Shown here: one piece after another, positions 1 through 8,660 of the stretch
Position numbering within the stretch: the first letter of the stretch is position 1
Layout of the letters: each line of letters starts with the position of its first letter
Assembly: GCF_001702265.1 (NCBI RefSeq)
Contig: NZ_MAUE01000002.1
Span: 186,001 to 250,000 of the forward strand
Length of the DNA: 64,000 nt
Reading direction: 5' to 3'
Source of the DNA: Pseudomonas aylmerensis
Lineage (GTDB): Bacteria > Pseudomonadota > Gammaproteobacteria > Pseudomonadales > Pseudomonadaceae
Program-made: the position numbers and the translations under genes
Notes under the pieces: model-generated
Told to the model about the DNA's origin: nothing
The model's database searches: none
The model's input: only the letters and a program-made list of their open reading frames with translations

Positions 1-1671
1 GCGGGCCATTATCCACAGGGCGAACAGCACGAAGGGTATCGTCAATACCGCCATCAAGACGCCGCGCCATGCGCCGCCTTCATGCAGTGCGCGTTCGCCA
101 TCTGTCGAAACGACCAGGGTTTCCAGCAGCTGAGTGTGCACGGCGTTCTCGGCGACGGCCACCTCGAGCAGATCGCGAGACAGTTGCTCGCGCAGCGTCT
201 GTGGCGCGCTGAAATAACCATCGATTTGCCCGTTCGCCGCGGCGGCGTCGACAGGGCGGGTGGCGGTGCGCAGCGCCTCGTCCAATGGAACCTCAAGCGC
301 CTGCAGGCGTTCGCCATTGGACGGGTGGGAATCGGTCGGATGCGGCTGATGAATCTCCAGTGCTTCAGGCGGCAGATGCAATTCGCAACCGCTCAGCGCG
401 GTGAGCACGGCGCGGGGCAGGTCTTCTTCTGATGCGGCGTCACATAACGCCAGCAGCGATTCCTCGACGTGGGCATGCAGCACCGACACCCGCAACAGGG
501 CCGACGCCGCCGCGCGATTGCCGGCCACGCGCGCACCGGCGGCATCCGCCAGCAGCTCGCGCTCGCGGCTCCAATGGTTCACCGCGTGATCAAAGTGCTG
601 CATGAAAAACACGCCGAACAGAAAGGATGGGCGCATCAGCCAGCCCTGGATCAGGTCGCTCGCCAGCAGGGTTTGCAGCAAGGCCTGCAGGCTGCGATTG
701 ACGCCGTCATAGATCGGCACAAAGCGCAGGCTGTAGTCGGTGTCTTCGCCGGCGAAGTGCGCGAGTTCATGGCCGATCACCGCGCCGATTTCGGCGCGGC
801 TCAGCAAGCCAAGGTGCAGCAGCGGCACGTGCAGGGTGCGTCCAGTCAAGCGGGTTTGCGCCGGCAGCACACTGGCCTCGCTGGACGTCACATAAAAGCC
901 CTGGGCCAGGCTCACGACGATATGGTCCGGCGCCAATGCACCCAGTGTGCTCGAAAGCTCATTCACCTGTCGCCACAAGGCCGGCGCCTGTTCGGGCGTC
1001 ACCACGGCGCCGAAGATCTCCAGCGGCTCGGGCTTGAACATGCCCAGCATGTGCCGCAACTGCTTGAGCAACAGCCAGATCGAATACACGCAGAACGCCG
1101 CGACCACCCCCAGCACTGCCATCAGCTTGATTTCACCGCTGCCCAGCCGGCCGACATGCCACATCGCCAAACTTTCATAGCTCAAGGCGAGGGCGACCGT
1201 TGCTGCCATCGCCACCACATGGCTGACCAGCACGTAGGGCAGCAAGCGGCTGCCGAGGGTGAACGCCTGCAAGAGTTTGTCCCGCGACTGCTGCGCGCGT
1301 TGCCCGGCCCACTGGGTGCCGAGCAGCGCCGCCAGGCCAATCAAGGCCGCCAGCAGCCCGAGGCCGATCACCCACGGTGCCAACGCCCGCAGTGCACGGT
1401 TGATGTGATGGGCGGTGGGCAGTTCGGCTTCGATCTTGTCCAGCCGCGAGAGCGCCAGTTGCACGCGGATTTTTTCTTTGCCGAGGTCGACGGTCGCGGC
1501 CGGGTCTTGCGCCGCCAGCGCCTGCAGTTGCTGCTTGGCGATGCCGACATTGAGGTGATAGTCGATCACGGCGTTGCTGCTTTGGGCAGCGCGCTGGTGC
1601 TCCCAACCGCCGAGTGCGGCCAACAGCAGCGGGAAAATCACCAGTAGAAAGGTCAGCTTCAGGGCGTTCAT
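1..1671 (-). CDS. M48-family membrane metallopeptidase (3' end beyond window)
   Basis: Reading the minus strand from the ATG at 1671 gives 557 codons open to the window edge. The protein starts with a hydrophobic segment (about residues 5-22) and has three more hydrophobic stretches before the catalytic part. The zinc motif HELAH is at residues 301-305, in the context VIGHELAHFAGEDTDY, and a downstream SRERELLADAAGARVAG stretch supplies the usual third ligand region of M48 peptidases. A last hydrophobic segment begins near the window edge. It is probably an inner-membrane protease with an HtpX/Ste24-like fold; the substrate is unknown. A 392-codon plus-strand frame over the same DNA is a high-GC shadow. 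Confidence 0.85.
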   Translation of the reverse strand, partial: MNALKLTFLLVIFPLLLAALGGWEHQRAAQSSNAVIDYHLNVGIAKQQLQALAAQDPAATVDLGKEKIRVQLALSRLDKIEAELPTAHHINRALRALAPWVIGLGLLAALIGLAALLGTQWAGQRAQQSRDKLLQAFTLGSRLLPYVLVSHVVAMAATVALALSYESLAMWHVGRLGSGEIKLMAVLGVVAAFCVYSIWLLLKQLRHMLGMFKPEPLEIFGAVVTPEQAPALWRQVNELSSTLGALAPDHIVVSLAQGFYVTSSEASVLPAQTRLTGRTLHVPLLHLGLLSRAEIGAVIGHELAHFAGEDTDYSLRFVPIYDGVNRSLQALLQTLLASDLIQGWLMRPSFLFGVFFMQHFDHAVNHWSRERELLADAAGARVAGNRAAASALLRVSVLHAHVEESLLALCDAASEEDLPRAVLTALSGCELHLPPEALEIHQPHPTDSHPSNGERLQALEVPLDEALRTATRPVDAAAANGQIDGYFSAPQTLREQLSRDLLEVAVAENAVHTQLLETLVVSTDGERALHEGGAWRGVLMAVLTIPFVLFALWIMAR

Positions 1672-1870
1672 GGGAGTCCGTTCACAACGCGTGGGCTTCG
1701 GTTATACCGAAAAATACGCCAGCGAGGATAGAGCAATACGGCGCTGTTGATCCATTACACCGCGTCACTAATGAAGTACCCAGCCCCACCTTTATCCGCT
1801 CAAGGCGCACGCCTAAATTGGCCCCACTGCCAGCCCATCACCCCGATGGCCGGCGACTGGAGCCATTGCC

Positions 1871-2086
1871 ATGCCCTTTGTCAGCCTGCGCATCACCCGA
1901 GACGGCGTTACCCCGGAGCAAAAAGCCCAGGTCATCGCCGAGTTCACCGAAACCCTCGAACGCGTCCTGCACAAACGCCCGGACCTGACCCACATCGTCA
2001 TCGAAGAAATCGACACCGATAACTGGGGCTACGCCGGCATCACCACCACTGAATACCGCAAATCCATTACCGGAGCATCATCATGA
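1871..2086 (+). CDS. 4-oxalocrotonate tautomerase-family protein
   Basis: A 71-residue protein beginning Met-Pro-Phe-Val. Removal of Met exposes the N-terminal proline that acts as the general base in the 4-oxalocrotonate tautomerase superfamily. The length, the VTPEQKAQVIAEFTETL helix and the HIVIEEIDTDNWGYAG strand fit a small hexameric or dimeric tautomerase. The stop overlaps the ATG of the downstream dehydrogenase (ATGA at 2083), so the two are translationally coupled. The pair probably acts on one keto-enol substrate, which the sequence does not identify. Confidence 0.85.
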   Translation: MPFVSLRITRDGVTPEQKAQVIAEFTETLERVLHKRPDLTHIVIEEIDTDNWGYAGITTTEYRKSITGASS

Positions 2087-2784
2087 GTAAAGTCGTTATC
2101 GTTACCGGCGCTTCCCAAGGCATCGGCGCCGCCGTGGTCCAGGCCTACCGCGCCCTCGACTACCGCGTGGTCGCCACCTCGCGTTCGATCCAGCCGTCCA
2201 CCGACCCGAACATCCTCACCGTCGCCGGTGACATCGGCGACTCCGCCACCGCCCAGCGCGTCATCCGCGAAGCGCTGGCAGCCTTTGGGCGCATCGACAG
2301 CCTGGTCAACAACGCCGGTATCTTCATCGCCAAGCCCTTCACCACGTACACCCAAGAGGACTACGCCAACGTGCTCGCGGTGAACCTCAACGGCTTCTTC
2401 TACATCACCCAACTCGCTATTGCCGAGATGGAAAAACGCGGCGCCGGCCACATCGTCAGCGTCACCACCAGCCTGGTCGACCATGCCGTCGACGGCGTGC
2501 CTTCGGTGCTCGCCAGCCTCACCAAGGGCGGGCTGAATTCGGCGACCAAGTCGCTGGCGATTGAATACGCCAAGCGCGGGATTCGGGTCAACGCAGTGAG
2601 CCCGGGGATCATCAAGACGCCGATGCACGCCGAGCCCACCCACGCGGCACTCGGGAAGTTGCACCCGATGGGCCATATGGGCGAAGTGAGTGACATCGCC
2701 CAGGCGATTATCTATTTGGAGCAAGCGGCATTCGTGACCGGCGAGATTCTGCATGTGGACGGCGGCCAAAGTGCCGGGCACTGA
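2083..2784 (+). CDS. short-chain dehydrogenase/reductase family oxidoreductase lacking the canonical Tyr
   Basis: A 233-residue Rossmann protein. The nucleotide-binding motif TGASQGIG is at residues 7-14 and NNAG follows GRIDSLV. The active-site serine region is SVTTSLVD. The C-terminal NAVSPGIIKTPM and VTGEILHVDGG segments are typical of classical SDRs. In the YxxxK motif, Lys is present (SLTKGG) but the Tyr position is Ala (VLASLTK, codon 2512-2514). Either catalysis uses a variant mechanism or the enzyme has another role. It is coupled to the tautomerase upstream. Confidence 0.85.
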   Translation: MSKVVIVTGASQGIGAAVVQAYRALDYRVVATSRSIQPSTDPNILTVAGDIGDSATAQRVIREALAAFGRIDSLVNNAGIFIAKPFTTYTQEDYANVLAVNLNGFFYITQLAIAEMEKRGAGHIVSVTTSLVDHAVDGVPSVLASLTKGGLNSATKSLAIEYAKRGIRVNAVSPGIIKTPMHAEPTHAALGKLHPMGHMGEVSDIAQAIIYLEQAAFVTGEILHVDGGQSAGH

Positions 2785-2868
2785 GTGCGGGTGGTTGGAG
2801 TCAATGACGCCTGCCGACTAGTCTCGATGGCGGGCACCGCTGCACAAAAACCTTCCACCCACTGTTCG

Positions 2869-2891
2869 GGATGAGATCAAAATCGGCAAGG
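2869..2891 (-). promoter_or_regulatory. conserved element downstream of fecR, copy 1
   Basis: On the minus strand this reads CCTTGCCGATTTTGATCTCATCC, written here in two parts: CCTTGCCGATTT then TGATCTCATCC. An almost identical element (20643-20666) lies between the decayed fecR and the TonB receptor. Its position and conservation suggest a receptor promoter or a Fur/ECF-sigma site. Here no receptor follows; the next gene is the oppositely oriented SDR. The function is inferred. Confidence 0.4.
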
Positions 2892-2908
2892 CTGCGCGCG
2901 AACAGTTT

Positions 2909-3856
2909 TCAGGCGGGTTCGATGCTGACCCAATAGCGGGTCAGGTAGCGCACCCTTACCGGCAGGGTTTTGCTCAGGTTCTCCAGCACGGTGTCGGTGT
3001 CGTCAATGCGGAACGCGCCGGAAATGCTCAGGTCCTGGACCTGCGGCGCGCAACGCAGCACGCCTGGGCGGTAACGACCCAACTCGGTGATGAAGTCGCC
3101 GAGGCGCCAATCGTCCACGCTCAACATGCCGCGAACCCATGCCGCCGAGCCGGGAGGCAGAGGACGCGCGTTTTCAAGCGCATCGTGATCGAACGTGACC
3201 TGTTGGCCGGCCTCCAGGCGCAACGCCTGTTCTGGTTGGCGGCGCGGGCGGACTTCAACGGCGGCCTCCAGCACACCGACGTGGGTGCTGTCTTCCAATT
3301 GGCGAACGCTGAACTGGGTGCCAAGCGCCTTGATCGTGCCGTCGCCGGTGCTGACGATGAGTGGGCGCTGGGCCGGGTCCTTGGCGGTCTGCACCAGGAT
3401 TTCGCCCTGGTACAGCTGGATCAGCCGCTGGTGGGCGTCGAAGCGGATATCCAGCGCCGTGCCGGTGTTCAACTCCAGTTGCGTGCCATCGTCGAGCCTC
3501 AGCGAGCGCCGTTCCCGGGTGTGGGTGCGGTGTTGTGCGAGCACCGCGCGATACGGCACCTGTTCCACCGCCAGCCACGAACAGCCACCTACCGCGAGCA
3601 GCATGCCGAGAATCTTCAACACAGCGCGACGTTGTTTCTGCGCCGCGCCCAGACCGGAAAGCGCCGCCTGGCGAGGCATCTTCGCCCACTGCTGCTGCAG
3701 CGCCTCGACCCGTGCCCACGCCGCCGCGTGTTGCGGGCTGGCCTGCAACCAGGCCTGCCAGGCGTGGGTGCGCGCCTCAACCGGCGTACCGTCATTGAGC
3801 TGCACGTACCAGGTGGCGGCGGCCTCCAGCGTCTTGAGGTCCGGCGGTGTAGCCAT
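2909..3856 (-). CDS. fecR: FecR-family anti-sigma/signal-transducing protein
   Basis: A 315-residue protein. The ATG at 3856 overlaps the sigma-factor stop (ATGA), which favours it over an upstream in-frame ATG at 3880. The N-terminal DUF4880-type domain (AATWYVQLNDG, then the QHAAAWARVEALQQQW helix) is cytoplasmic. One transmembrane segment lies near LGMLLAVGGCSWLAV. The periplasmic FecR domain (RSLRLDDGTQLELNTGTALDI onward) and a C-terminal STN-like segment ending YWVSIEPA follow. It should hold FecI inactive until the receptor's signalling domain reports ligand. No receptor gene lies immediately downstream. Confidence 0.9.
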   Translation of the reverse strand: MATPPDLKTLEAAATWYVQLNDGTPVEARTHAWQAWLQASPQHAAAWARVEALQQQWAKMPRQAALSGLGAAQKQRRAVLKILGMLLAVGGCSWLAVEQVPYRAVLAQHRTHTRERRSLRLDDGTQLELNTGTALDIRFDAHQRLIQLYQGEILVQTAKDPAQRPLIVSTGDGTIKALGTQFSVRQLEDSTHVGVLEAAVEVRPRRQPEQALRLEAGQQVTFDHDALENARPLPPGSAAWVRGMLSVDDWRLGDFITELGRYRPGVLRCAPQVQDLSISGAFRIDDTDTVLENLSKTLPVRVRYLTRYWVSIEPA

Positions 3857-4356
3857 CAGGTTTCGACCAGCAACAGGCATTGGGTCATGGCGCGAACCAG
3901 GTGATTTTTCACCGTGGTCACCGACACCCCGAATCGCTCGCCAGCCGCTACGTAATTCAAGCCTTCCAACTGCACCGCGAGAAAAATCTCGCGTGTGCGC
4001 GTGCCCAACTCATCCAGCAGCGTGTCGATGGACACCAGCATCTCAATGATTGACAAGCGCACCTCCGGCGACACCTCCACCGGCTCCGGCCGCAGCGCCA
4101 ATGCCTGCAGGTAAGCCTGCTCAATGGCCCGGCGCCGGGATTTATCGATCAGCAACGAACGCGCAATCGCACTCAGATAGCCGCGTGGCTCCCGGATGGG
4201 CGTAGTGTGGCGAGCCGTCATCACCCGTACGAACGTGTCCTGCGCCAAGTCGGACGCATCCGCAGCATTCCCCAGGCGCACCCGCAACCAGCCCTTCAGC
4301 CAACTGTTGTGTTCGCTGTACAGCTGGTGAAGTGTTGAAGGATCGAGGGTCGACAT
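3856..4356 (-). CDS. fecI: ECF sigma factor, FecI (iron-starvation) type
   Basis: A 166-residue sigma70-family protein. Region 2 includes WLRVRLGNAADASDLAQDTFVRV. Region 4 includes LDELGTRTREIFLAVQLEGLNYVAAGERFGVS, split by the usual linker, and ends with the helix-turn-helix recognition helix TVKNHLVRAM. It is the first gene of a coupled fecI-fecR operon transcribed leftward. A Fur-like box at 4380-4398 sits just upstream, consistent with iron repression. Its target should be a TonB-dependent transducer; the nearest candidate is at 18174-20582. Confidence 0.9.
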   Translation of the reverse strand: MSTLDPSTLHQLYSEHNSWLKGWLRVRLGNAADASDLAQDTFVRVMTARHTTPIREPRGYLSAIARSLLIDKSRRRAIEQAYLQALALRPEPVEVSPEVRLSIIEMLVSIDTLLDELGTRTREIFLAVQLEGLNYVAAGERFGVSVTTVKNHLVRAMTQCLLLVET

Positions 4357-4379
4357 GAGCGTGCCACCGAAGTGTAAAT

Positions 4380-4398
4380 GGTAATGGCTCTCATTATT
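4380..4398. promoter_or_regulatory. Fur-box-like operator upstream of fecI
   Basis: The 19-mer GGTAATGGCTCTCATTATT matches the GATAATGATAATCATTATC consensus at 13 of 19 positions, with both outer arms (TAATG and CATTAT) conserved. It begins 24 bases upstream of the fecI start codon, where a Fur repressor would block transcription when iron is plentiful. Confidence 0.6.
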
Positions 4399-4555
4399 GT
4401 GATGGCACGTTTATTAGGCAAGGCCTTTGAATGTTCTTTTAGTGCGTTCGGTACTATTAAAATGTCGGTCTTTTTAAACTTTCCGCTCGTACGTATCCGC
4501 ACTTTTCCCGCGACTAAACCCGTTATCGAACGCCCTCCATGGCTCCATTTATGTC

Positions 4556-4569
4556 GTCAAATAAGTGAC
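4556..4569 (+). promoter_or_regulatory. FleQ-box-like site 1 upstream of pelX
   Basis: GTCAAATAAGTGAC matches the published FleQ consensus GTCaNTAAAtTGAC at 10 of 13 defined positions, keeping both GTC and TGAC ends. It lies upstream of the -35 box of the predicted pel promoter. FleQ is the c-di-GMP-responsive regulator of pel in P. aeruginosa; its use here is inferred. Confidence 0.4.
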
Positions 4570-4614
4570 GTTTTTGCGCAAAAAATGCCGTTGGGCGGCA
4601 GATAAGACAAAGCG

Positions 4615-4643
4615 TTGACAGTTTGATATTCATCCAACATTAT
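4615..4643 (+). promoter_or_regulatory. predicted sigma70 promoter of the pel operon
   Basis: A perfect -35 hexamer TTGACA (4615-4620) is separated by 17 bases from CATTAT (4638-4643). Transcription would start near 4650, giving a leader of about 200 bases before pelX. Two FleQ-box-like sites lie inside that leader. Confidence 0.55.
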
Positions 4644-4667
4644 TCGCGACGGTTTTGATGGCTCTAA

Positions 4668-4681
4668 GCCATTAAAATGAC
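4668..4681 (+). promoter_or_regulatory. FleQ-box-like site 2 downstream of the -10 box
   Basis: GCCATTAAAATGAC matches the FleQ consensus at 11 of 13 defined positions. It is the best of three such sites and sits just past the predicted transcription start, where a bound regulator could repress. In P. aeruginosa pelA, FleQ also uses paired sites around the promoter. Confidence 0.45.
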
Positions 4682-4787
4682 ATTAATGACGCGCGTTCGT
4701 CCCGCTGTGGTTTTTCAAGATAAAGGGATATGGCGGCTCGGATTCAAACGGTCCGGCGGCGTCGGCCAGAGTTAACTAATAAACGCT

Positions 4788-4801
4788 GTCACTTTATTTA
4801 G
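4788..4801 (-). promoter_or_regulatory. FleQ-box-like site 3 in the pelX leader
   Basis: Read on the minus strand, CTAAATAAAGTGAC keeps the TAAA and TGAC core and matches the FleQ consensus at 10 of 13 defined positions. It lies about 50 bases upstream of the pelX start. The three sites are spaced 112 and 120 bases apart. Confidence 0.3.
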
Positions 4802-4850
4802 CAGGCTCGCTTCTACACGCCTGCGCTCGAGTCTTTAGGAAGAAAACTAC

Positions 4851-5783
4851 ATGGCTGTTGGACGAATTCTGGTTACGGGTGGTGCAGGTTTCATTGGTTC
4901 ACATCTGGTAGATGCTTTGCTTGGCAAAGGCTACAAGATTCGCGTACTCGATAACCTGTCGACCGGCAAGGTGACGAACCTGCCCGTCGACAATGCCGAC
5001 CTCGAATTGGTCGTCGGTGACGTGGCGGACAGCGCCGTCGTTGACCAAGCCATGCGCGACTGCAGCGCCGTCGTCCACCTTGCCGCAGTGGCGTCGGTGC
5101 AGGCGTCGGTAGACGATCCTGTCGCCACCCACCAAGCCAACTTCGTCGGCACCCTCAATGTCTGCCAGAGCATGCTCAAGGCCGGCGTGAAGCGCGTGGT
5201 GTTCGCCTCCAGCGCCGCGACCTATGGCAACAACGGCGAAGGCACGGCCATCACCGAAGACACCCCCAAGTCGCCACTGACCCCTTATGCCAGCGACAAG
5301 TTGGCCAGTGAGTACTACCTGGACTTCTATCGCCGCGAGCACGGCCTGGAACCGGTGATCTTCCGTTTCTTCAATATCTTCGGCCCGCGCCAGGATCCTT
5401 CCTCGCCGTACTCCGGTGTGATCAGCATCTTCACCGAACGCGCGTTGGCCCGTAAGCCGATCACGGTCTTTGGTGACGGCGAGCAGACACGCGACTTCGT
5501 CTATGTACAGGACCTGGTCAGCATCCTGGTCCAGGCCGTGGAGACCCGCAAGCCGGCCCCTGAAGCCATCAACGTCGGGCTTAACCGCGCGACCAGTCTC
5601 AATGACCTGATCGCCGAACTGGGCAAGGCCACGGGCACCCCGCTGAACGTGACGTACCAGGCGCCACGCCAAGGTGACATTCGCCATTCGCGCGCCAACA
5701 ACACCCGTTTGCTGGAACGCTTTGCACTCCCGGAACCGACCTCCATCGGCCAGGGTCTGGCGCAGCTTTTGCGAAGTTTGTAA
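4851..5783 (+). CDS. pelX: PelX-like UDP-N-acetylhexosamine C4-epimerase
   Basis: A 310-residue extended SDR epimerase. The GGAGFIG NAD-binding motif is at residues 11-17. Ser-Ser-Ala-Ala-Thr-Tyr-Gly near residue 120 and YASDK (TPYASDKLASEYY) supply the Ser/Tyr/Lys triad. It lies directly upstream of pelA, the arrangement known from P. protegens, where PelX converts UDP-GlcNAc to UDP-GalNAc to supply Pel synthesis. The protein is cytoplasmic. The promoter at 4615-4643 reads into it, and the 64-base gap to pelA shows no terminator, so it is probably the first gene of the operon. Confidence 0.88.
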   Translation: MAVGRILVTGGAGFIGSHLVDALLGKGYKIRVLDNLSTGKVTNLPVDNADLELVVGDVADSAVVDQAMRDCSAVVHLAAVASVQASVDDPVATHQANFVGTLNVCQSMLKAGVKRVVFASSAATYGNNGEGTAITEDTPKSPLTPYASDKLASEYYLDFYRREHGLEPVIFRFFNIFGPRQDPSSPYSGVISIFTERALARKPITVFGDGEQTRDFVYVQDLVSILVQAVETRKPAPEAINVGLNRATSLNDLIAELGKATGTPLNVTYQAPRQGDIRHSRANNTRLLERFALPEPTSIGQGLAQLLRSL

Positions 5784-5846
5784 CTCGCCGGTCAACCTGT
5801 CCGTCGTTAACGCAGTATTGGCTCAGTCATTTTTCAAGAGTGAATT

Positions 5847-8660
5847 ATGGAAATCGTTTTCCGCAGGACGCGTGTCCGCGTGATCGCTGAGCGGCTATTA
5901 GCTGCTCTTGCCTTGTTCGTCGGCGGGCCAGCGGTCCAGGCTGCTGTGCTACCCCAGCCAGCCAGCGTGGCTTTCTGGTACGCCGACCAGCCGCCACTGC
6001 CAGAGTTATCGCAATTCGACTGGGCCGTGGTCGAGCCAGGCCATATGACACCGGGCGATGTGAAAACCTTGCGGGCCCTGGGCAGCCAGCCGTTTGCCTA
6101 CTTGTCCGTGGGGGAGTTCGACGGCAACAAGGCGGAAATCGAAAAGGCCGGGCTGACCAAAGCTGTTTCGCCGGTACGCAACAATGCCTGGGACAGCCAG
6201 GTCATGGACCTCACTTCACCCGCCTGGCGCGAGCATTTGTTTGGCCGTGCGAAGGCGTTGGAAGCCCAGGGTTATGCTGGTCTGTTTCTCGATACGCTCG
6301 ACAGTTTCCAACTGGTGCCTGCAGCCTCCCGTGAAGCCCAGCGCGTTGGCCTGGCCAGCCTGCTGCGGGAATTGCACAAACGTCAGCCCAAGCTGAAGCT
6401 GTTCTTCAACCGTGGTTTCGAAGTACTGCCCGAACTGGACGGCGTCGCCGCTGCCGTTGCGGTCGAGTCAATCCACGCCGGCTGGGATGCCGCCGCCAAG
6501 CGTTATCGCCCGGTATCGGAGTCCGACCGCGCGTGGCTGGAAACACACCTGCAACCGCTGCGTGCCAAAGGCATCCCGTTGGTCGCGATCGACTACCTGC
6601 CGCCGGAGCGCCGCGAAGAAGCCCGCACGCTGGCCAAGCGTCTGCGCGATGAAGGCTTCATCCCGTACATCAGCACCCCGGACCTCAACACACTGGGCAT
6701 CAGCAGTATCGAAGTGCAGCCGCGCCGTATCGCGTTGATCTACGATCCGCGTGAAGGCGCGATGGAAGATGCCGCCGGCCATACCAATCTTGGCGGCCTG
6801 CTCGAATACCTGGGCTACCGCGTCGACTACCTGCCGGCCGACAGCAATCTGCCGCTCTACAGCTTCAGTGGCCTGTACGCCGGCGTGATTACCTGGATGA
6901 CCAGCGGCCCGCCGCAGGATGCCCCGGCGTTCAACCGTTTCCTCAATGCGCGCCTCGACGAGCAGGTTCCCGTGGTGTTCTTCAGCGGGCTGCCGGTCGA
7001 AGACAAGCTGCTGCTCAAGCGCCTGGGCCTCAAGCGCGATGCGCCGCCGGCGACACAGGTGTTGACCGTCACCCATCAGGACAAGGCCCTGCTCGGCGCT
7101 TTTGAAGCCCCTGTAGTGCCGCGCTCCCGTGACCTGGCCGCGGTCTCGGTACTGCCCGGCGGCCCGACCCCGGCGCTGTCGTTGAAAGGCGTCGGTGGCG
7201 ACGTATTCACCCCGGTAGTAGTGGGCAAATGGGGTGGCCTGGCCCTCGCGCCTTATATCCTGGAAATCAACAACGAGCGCAGCCGCTGGATTCTCGATCC
7301 CTTTGCGTTTCTCCAGGCTAGCCTGCGCCTGCCGAACCAGCCGCGCCCGGACACCACCACCGAAAATGGCCGTCGCATCGCGACCGTGCACATTGACGGC
7401 GACGGCTTTCCTTCGCGCGCCGAAGTACGCGGCACGCCTTACGCCGGGCGTCACACCCTGGACGACTACATCAAGCCCAACCCGTTCCTGACGTCGGTGT
7501 CGATCATCGAGGGGGAAATTTCGCCGCGTGGTGCGTTCCCGTTCCTGGCACGCGAACTGGAGCCGATTGCGCGCGAGATCTTCGCCAACCCGAAAGTTGA
7601 AGTGGCCACCCACACCTTCAGCCACCCGTTTTTCATGCAGCCGAACAAAGCCAAGAAACGCGAGAACTTCAACGCGGAATACGGCATGAACATGAAGATC
7701 GCCGGCTACGACAAAATTGATTTTCGCCGTGAAATCTTCGGCTCGCGCGACTACATCAACCAGAACCTGACCACCCCGCAAAAGCCGGTGAAGATGGTGT
7801 TCTGGCCAGGTGACGCGCTGCCATCGTCCGACACGATCAAACTGGCCTACGACGCTGGCTTGAAAAACGTCAACGGTGCCGAAACCATCATGACCAAGGC
7901 CAATCCGTCACTCACGGGCCTCAACCCGCTGCTGCGGCCGACCCCGGGCGGGCTGCAATACTACGCGCCGATCATCAACGAAAACCTCTACACCAACTTG
8001 TGGAAGGGGCCGTATTACGGGTTCCGCGAGTTGATCGAGACCTTCGAGCTCACCGACAGCCCCCGCCGCCTGCGCGGGCTGCATCTTTACTATCACTTCT
8101 ACTCCAGCACCAAGCAGGCTTCGATCAAGGCCATGCATGAGATCTACGGCTACATGCGCGATCAGCAGCCGATGTCCTTGTGGATGAGCGATTACGTCGA
8201 CCGCCTGCACGGCTTGTACCAGGCGAGCCTGGCGCGAACCGCTGACGGGGCCTGGCAGATCCGCGGGATGGACGCGCTGCGCACCGTGCGCCTTGATGCG
8301 CAAATGGGCTGGCCGGACCTGCTCCAATCCCAAGGCATCGCCGGTGTGCGCGACTTGCCGCAAGGGCGCTATGTGGCGCTGAGCAGTGACAAGGCCTTGC
8401 TGGTGCTGCGCCCGGATCGAGACCCCAGGCCCGCCCTGGAGGAGGCAAATCTGCCGTTGCTTGACTGGCGCTACATCGATGCAAATCGCGTGAGTTTTGC
8501 GTTTGCCGGTCAGTTCGACCTGACCTTCTCCGTACGTTCGGCGACGGCGTGTCGCGTGGAAGTCGATGGACAGCGTTTCGCGGGCAAGGCGTCAGCCGGC
8601 CTCTGGACTTTTCAATTACCTATGAAGCAGGTGAGTAATGGTCAGCTCCTCTGCAACTAA
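5847..8660 (+). CDS. pelA: PelA, periplasmic Pel hydrolase/deacetylase
   Basis: A 937-residue multidomain protein with a signal peptide cleaved near residue 32 (VQAAV). The first domain (about 40-300) is the GH166-type hydrolase; E207 in AVAVESIHAGW is the likely catalytic acid. A Rossmann/flavodoxin-like region follows. The deacetylase domain has HIDGDGF from residue 515 and HTFSH at 589-593 as metal-binding and catalytic motifs. PelA partly deacetylates Pel in the periplasm and can cleave the polymer. Its 3' end overlaps pelB by 23 bases. Confidence 0.93.
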   Translation: MEIVFRRTRVRVIAERLLAALALFVGGPAVQAAVLPQPASVAFWYADQPPLPELSQFDWAVVEPGHMTPGDVKTLRALGSQPFAYLSVGEFDGNKAEIEKAGLTKAVSPVRNNAWDSQVMDLTSPAWREHLFGRAKALEAQGYAGLFLDTLDSFQLVPAASREAQRVGLASLLRELHKRQPKLKLFFNRGFEVLPELDGVAAAVAVESIHAGWDAAAKRYRPVSESDRAWLETHLQPLRAKGIPLVAIDYLPPERREEARTLAKRLRDEGFIPYISTPDLNTLGISSIEVQPRRIALIYDPREGAMEDAAGHTNLGGLLEYLGYRVDYLPADSNLPLYSFSGLYAGVITWMTSGPPQDAPAFNRFLNARLDEQVPVVFFSGLPVEDKLLLKRLGLKRDAPPATQVLTVTHQDKALLGAFEAPVVPRSRDLAAVSVLPGGPTPALSLKGVGGDVFTPVVVGKWGGLALAPYILEINNERSRWILDPFAFLQASLRLPNQPRPDTTTENGRRIATVHIDGDGFPSRAEVRGTPYAGRHTLDDYIKPNPFLTSVSIIEGEISPRGAFPFLARELEPIAREIFANPKVEVATHTFSHPFFMQPNKAKKRENFNAEYGMNMKIAGYDKIDFRREIFGSRDYINQNLTTPQKPVKMVFWPGDALPSSDTIKLAYDAGLKNVNGAETIMTKANPSLTGLNPLLRPTPGGLQYYAPIINENLYTNLWKGPYYGFRELIETFELTDSPRRLRGLHLYYHFYSSTKQASIKAMHEIYGYMRDQQPMSLWMSDYVDRLHGLYQASLARTADGAWQIRGMDALRTVRLDAQMGWPDLLQSQGIAGVRDLPQGRYVALSSDKALLVLRPDRDPRPALEEANLPLLDWRYIDANRVSFAFAGQFDLTFSVRSATACRVEVDGQRFAGKASAGLWTFQLPMKQVSNGQLLCN

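Noticed and set aside
469..1647. 392-codon plus-strand open frame
   Set aside because: It lies antisense to the M48 peptidase gene, which shows a HELAH motif and membrane segments. The plus-strand translation is Gln/Arg/His-rich without domains.
6468..7781. 437-codon minus-strand frame inside pelA
   Set aside because: It is a high-GC shadow of pelA, with no recognisable motif and no ribosome site.
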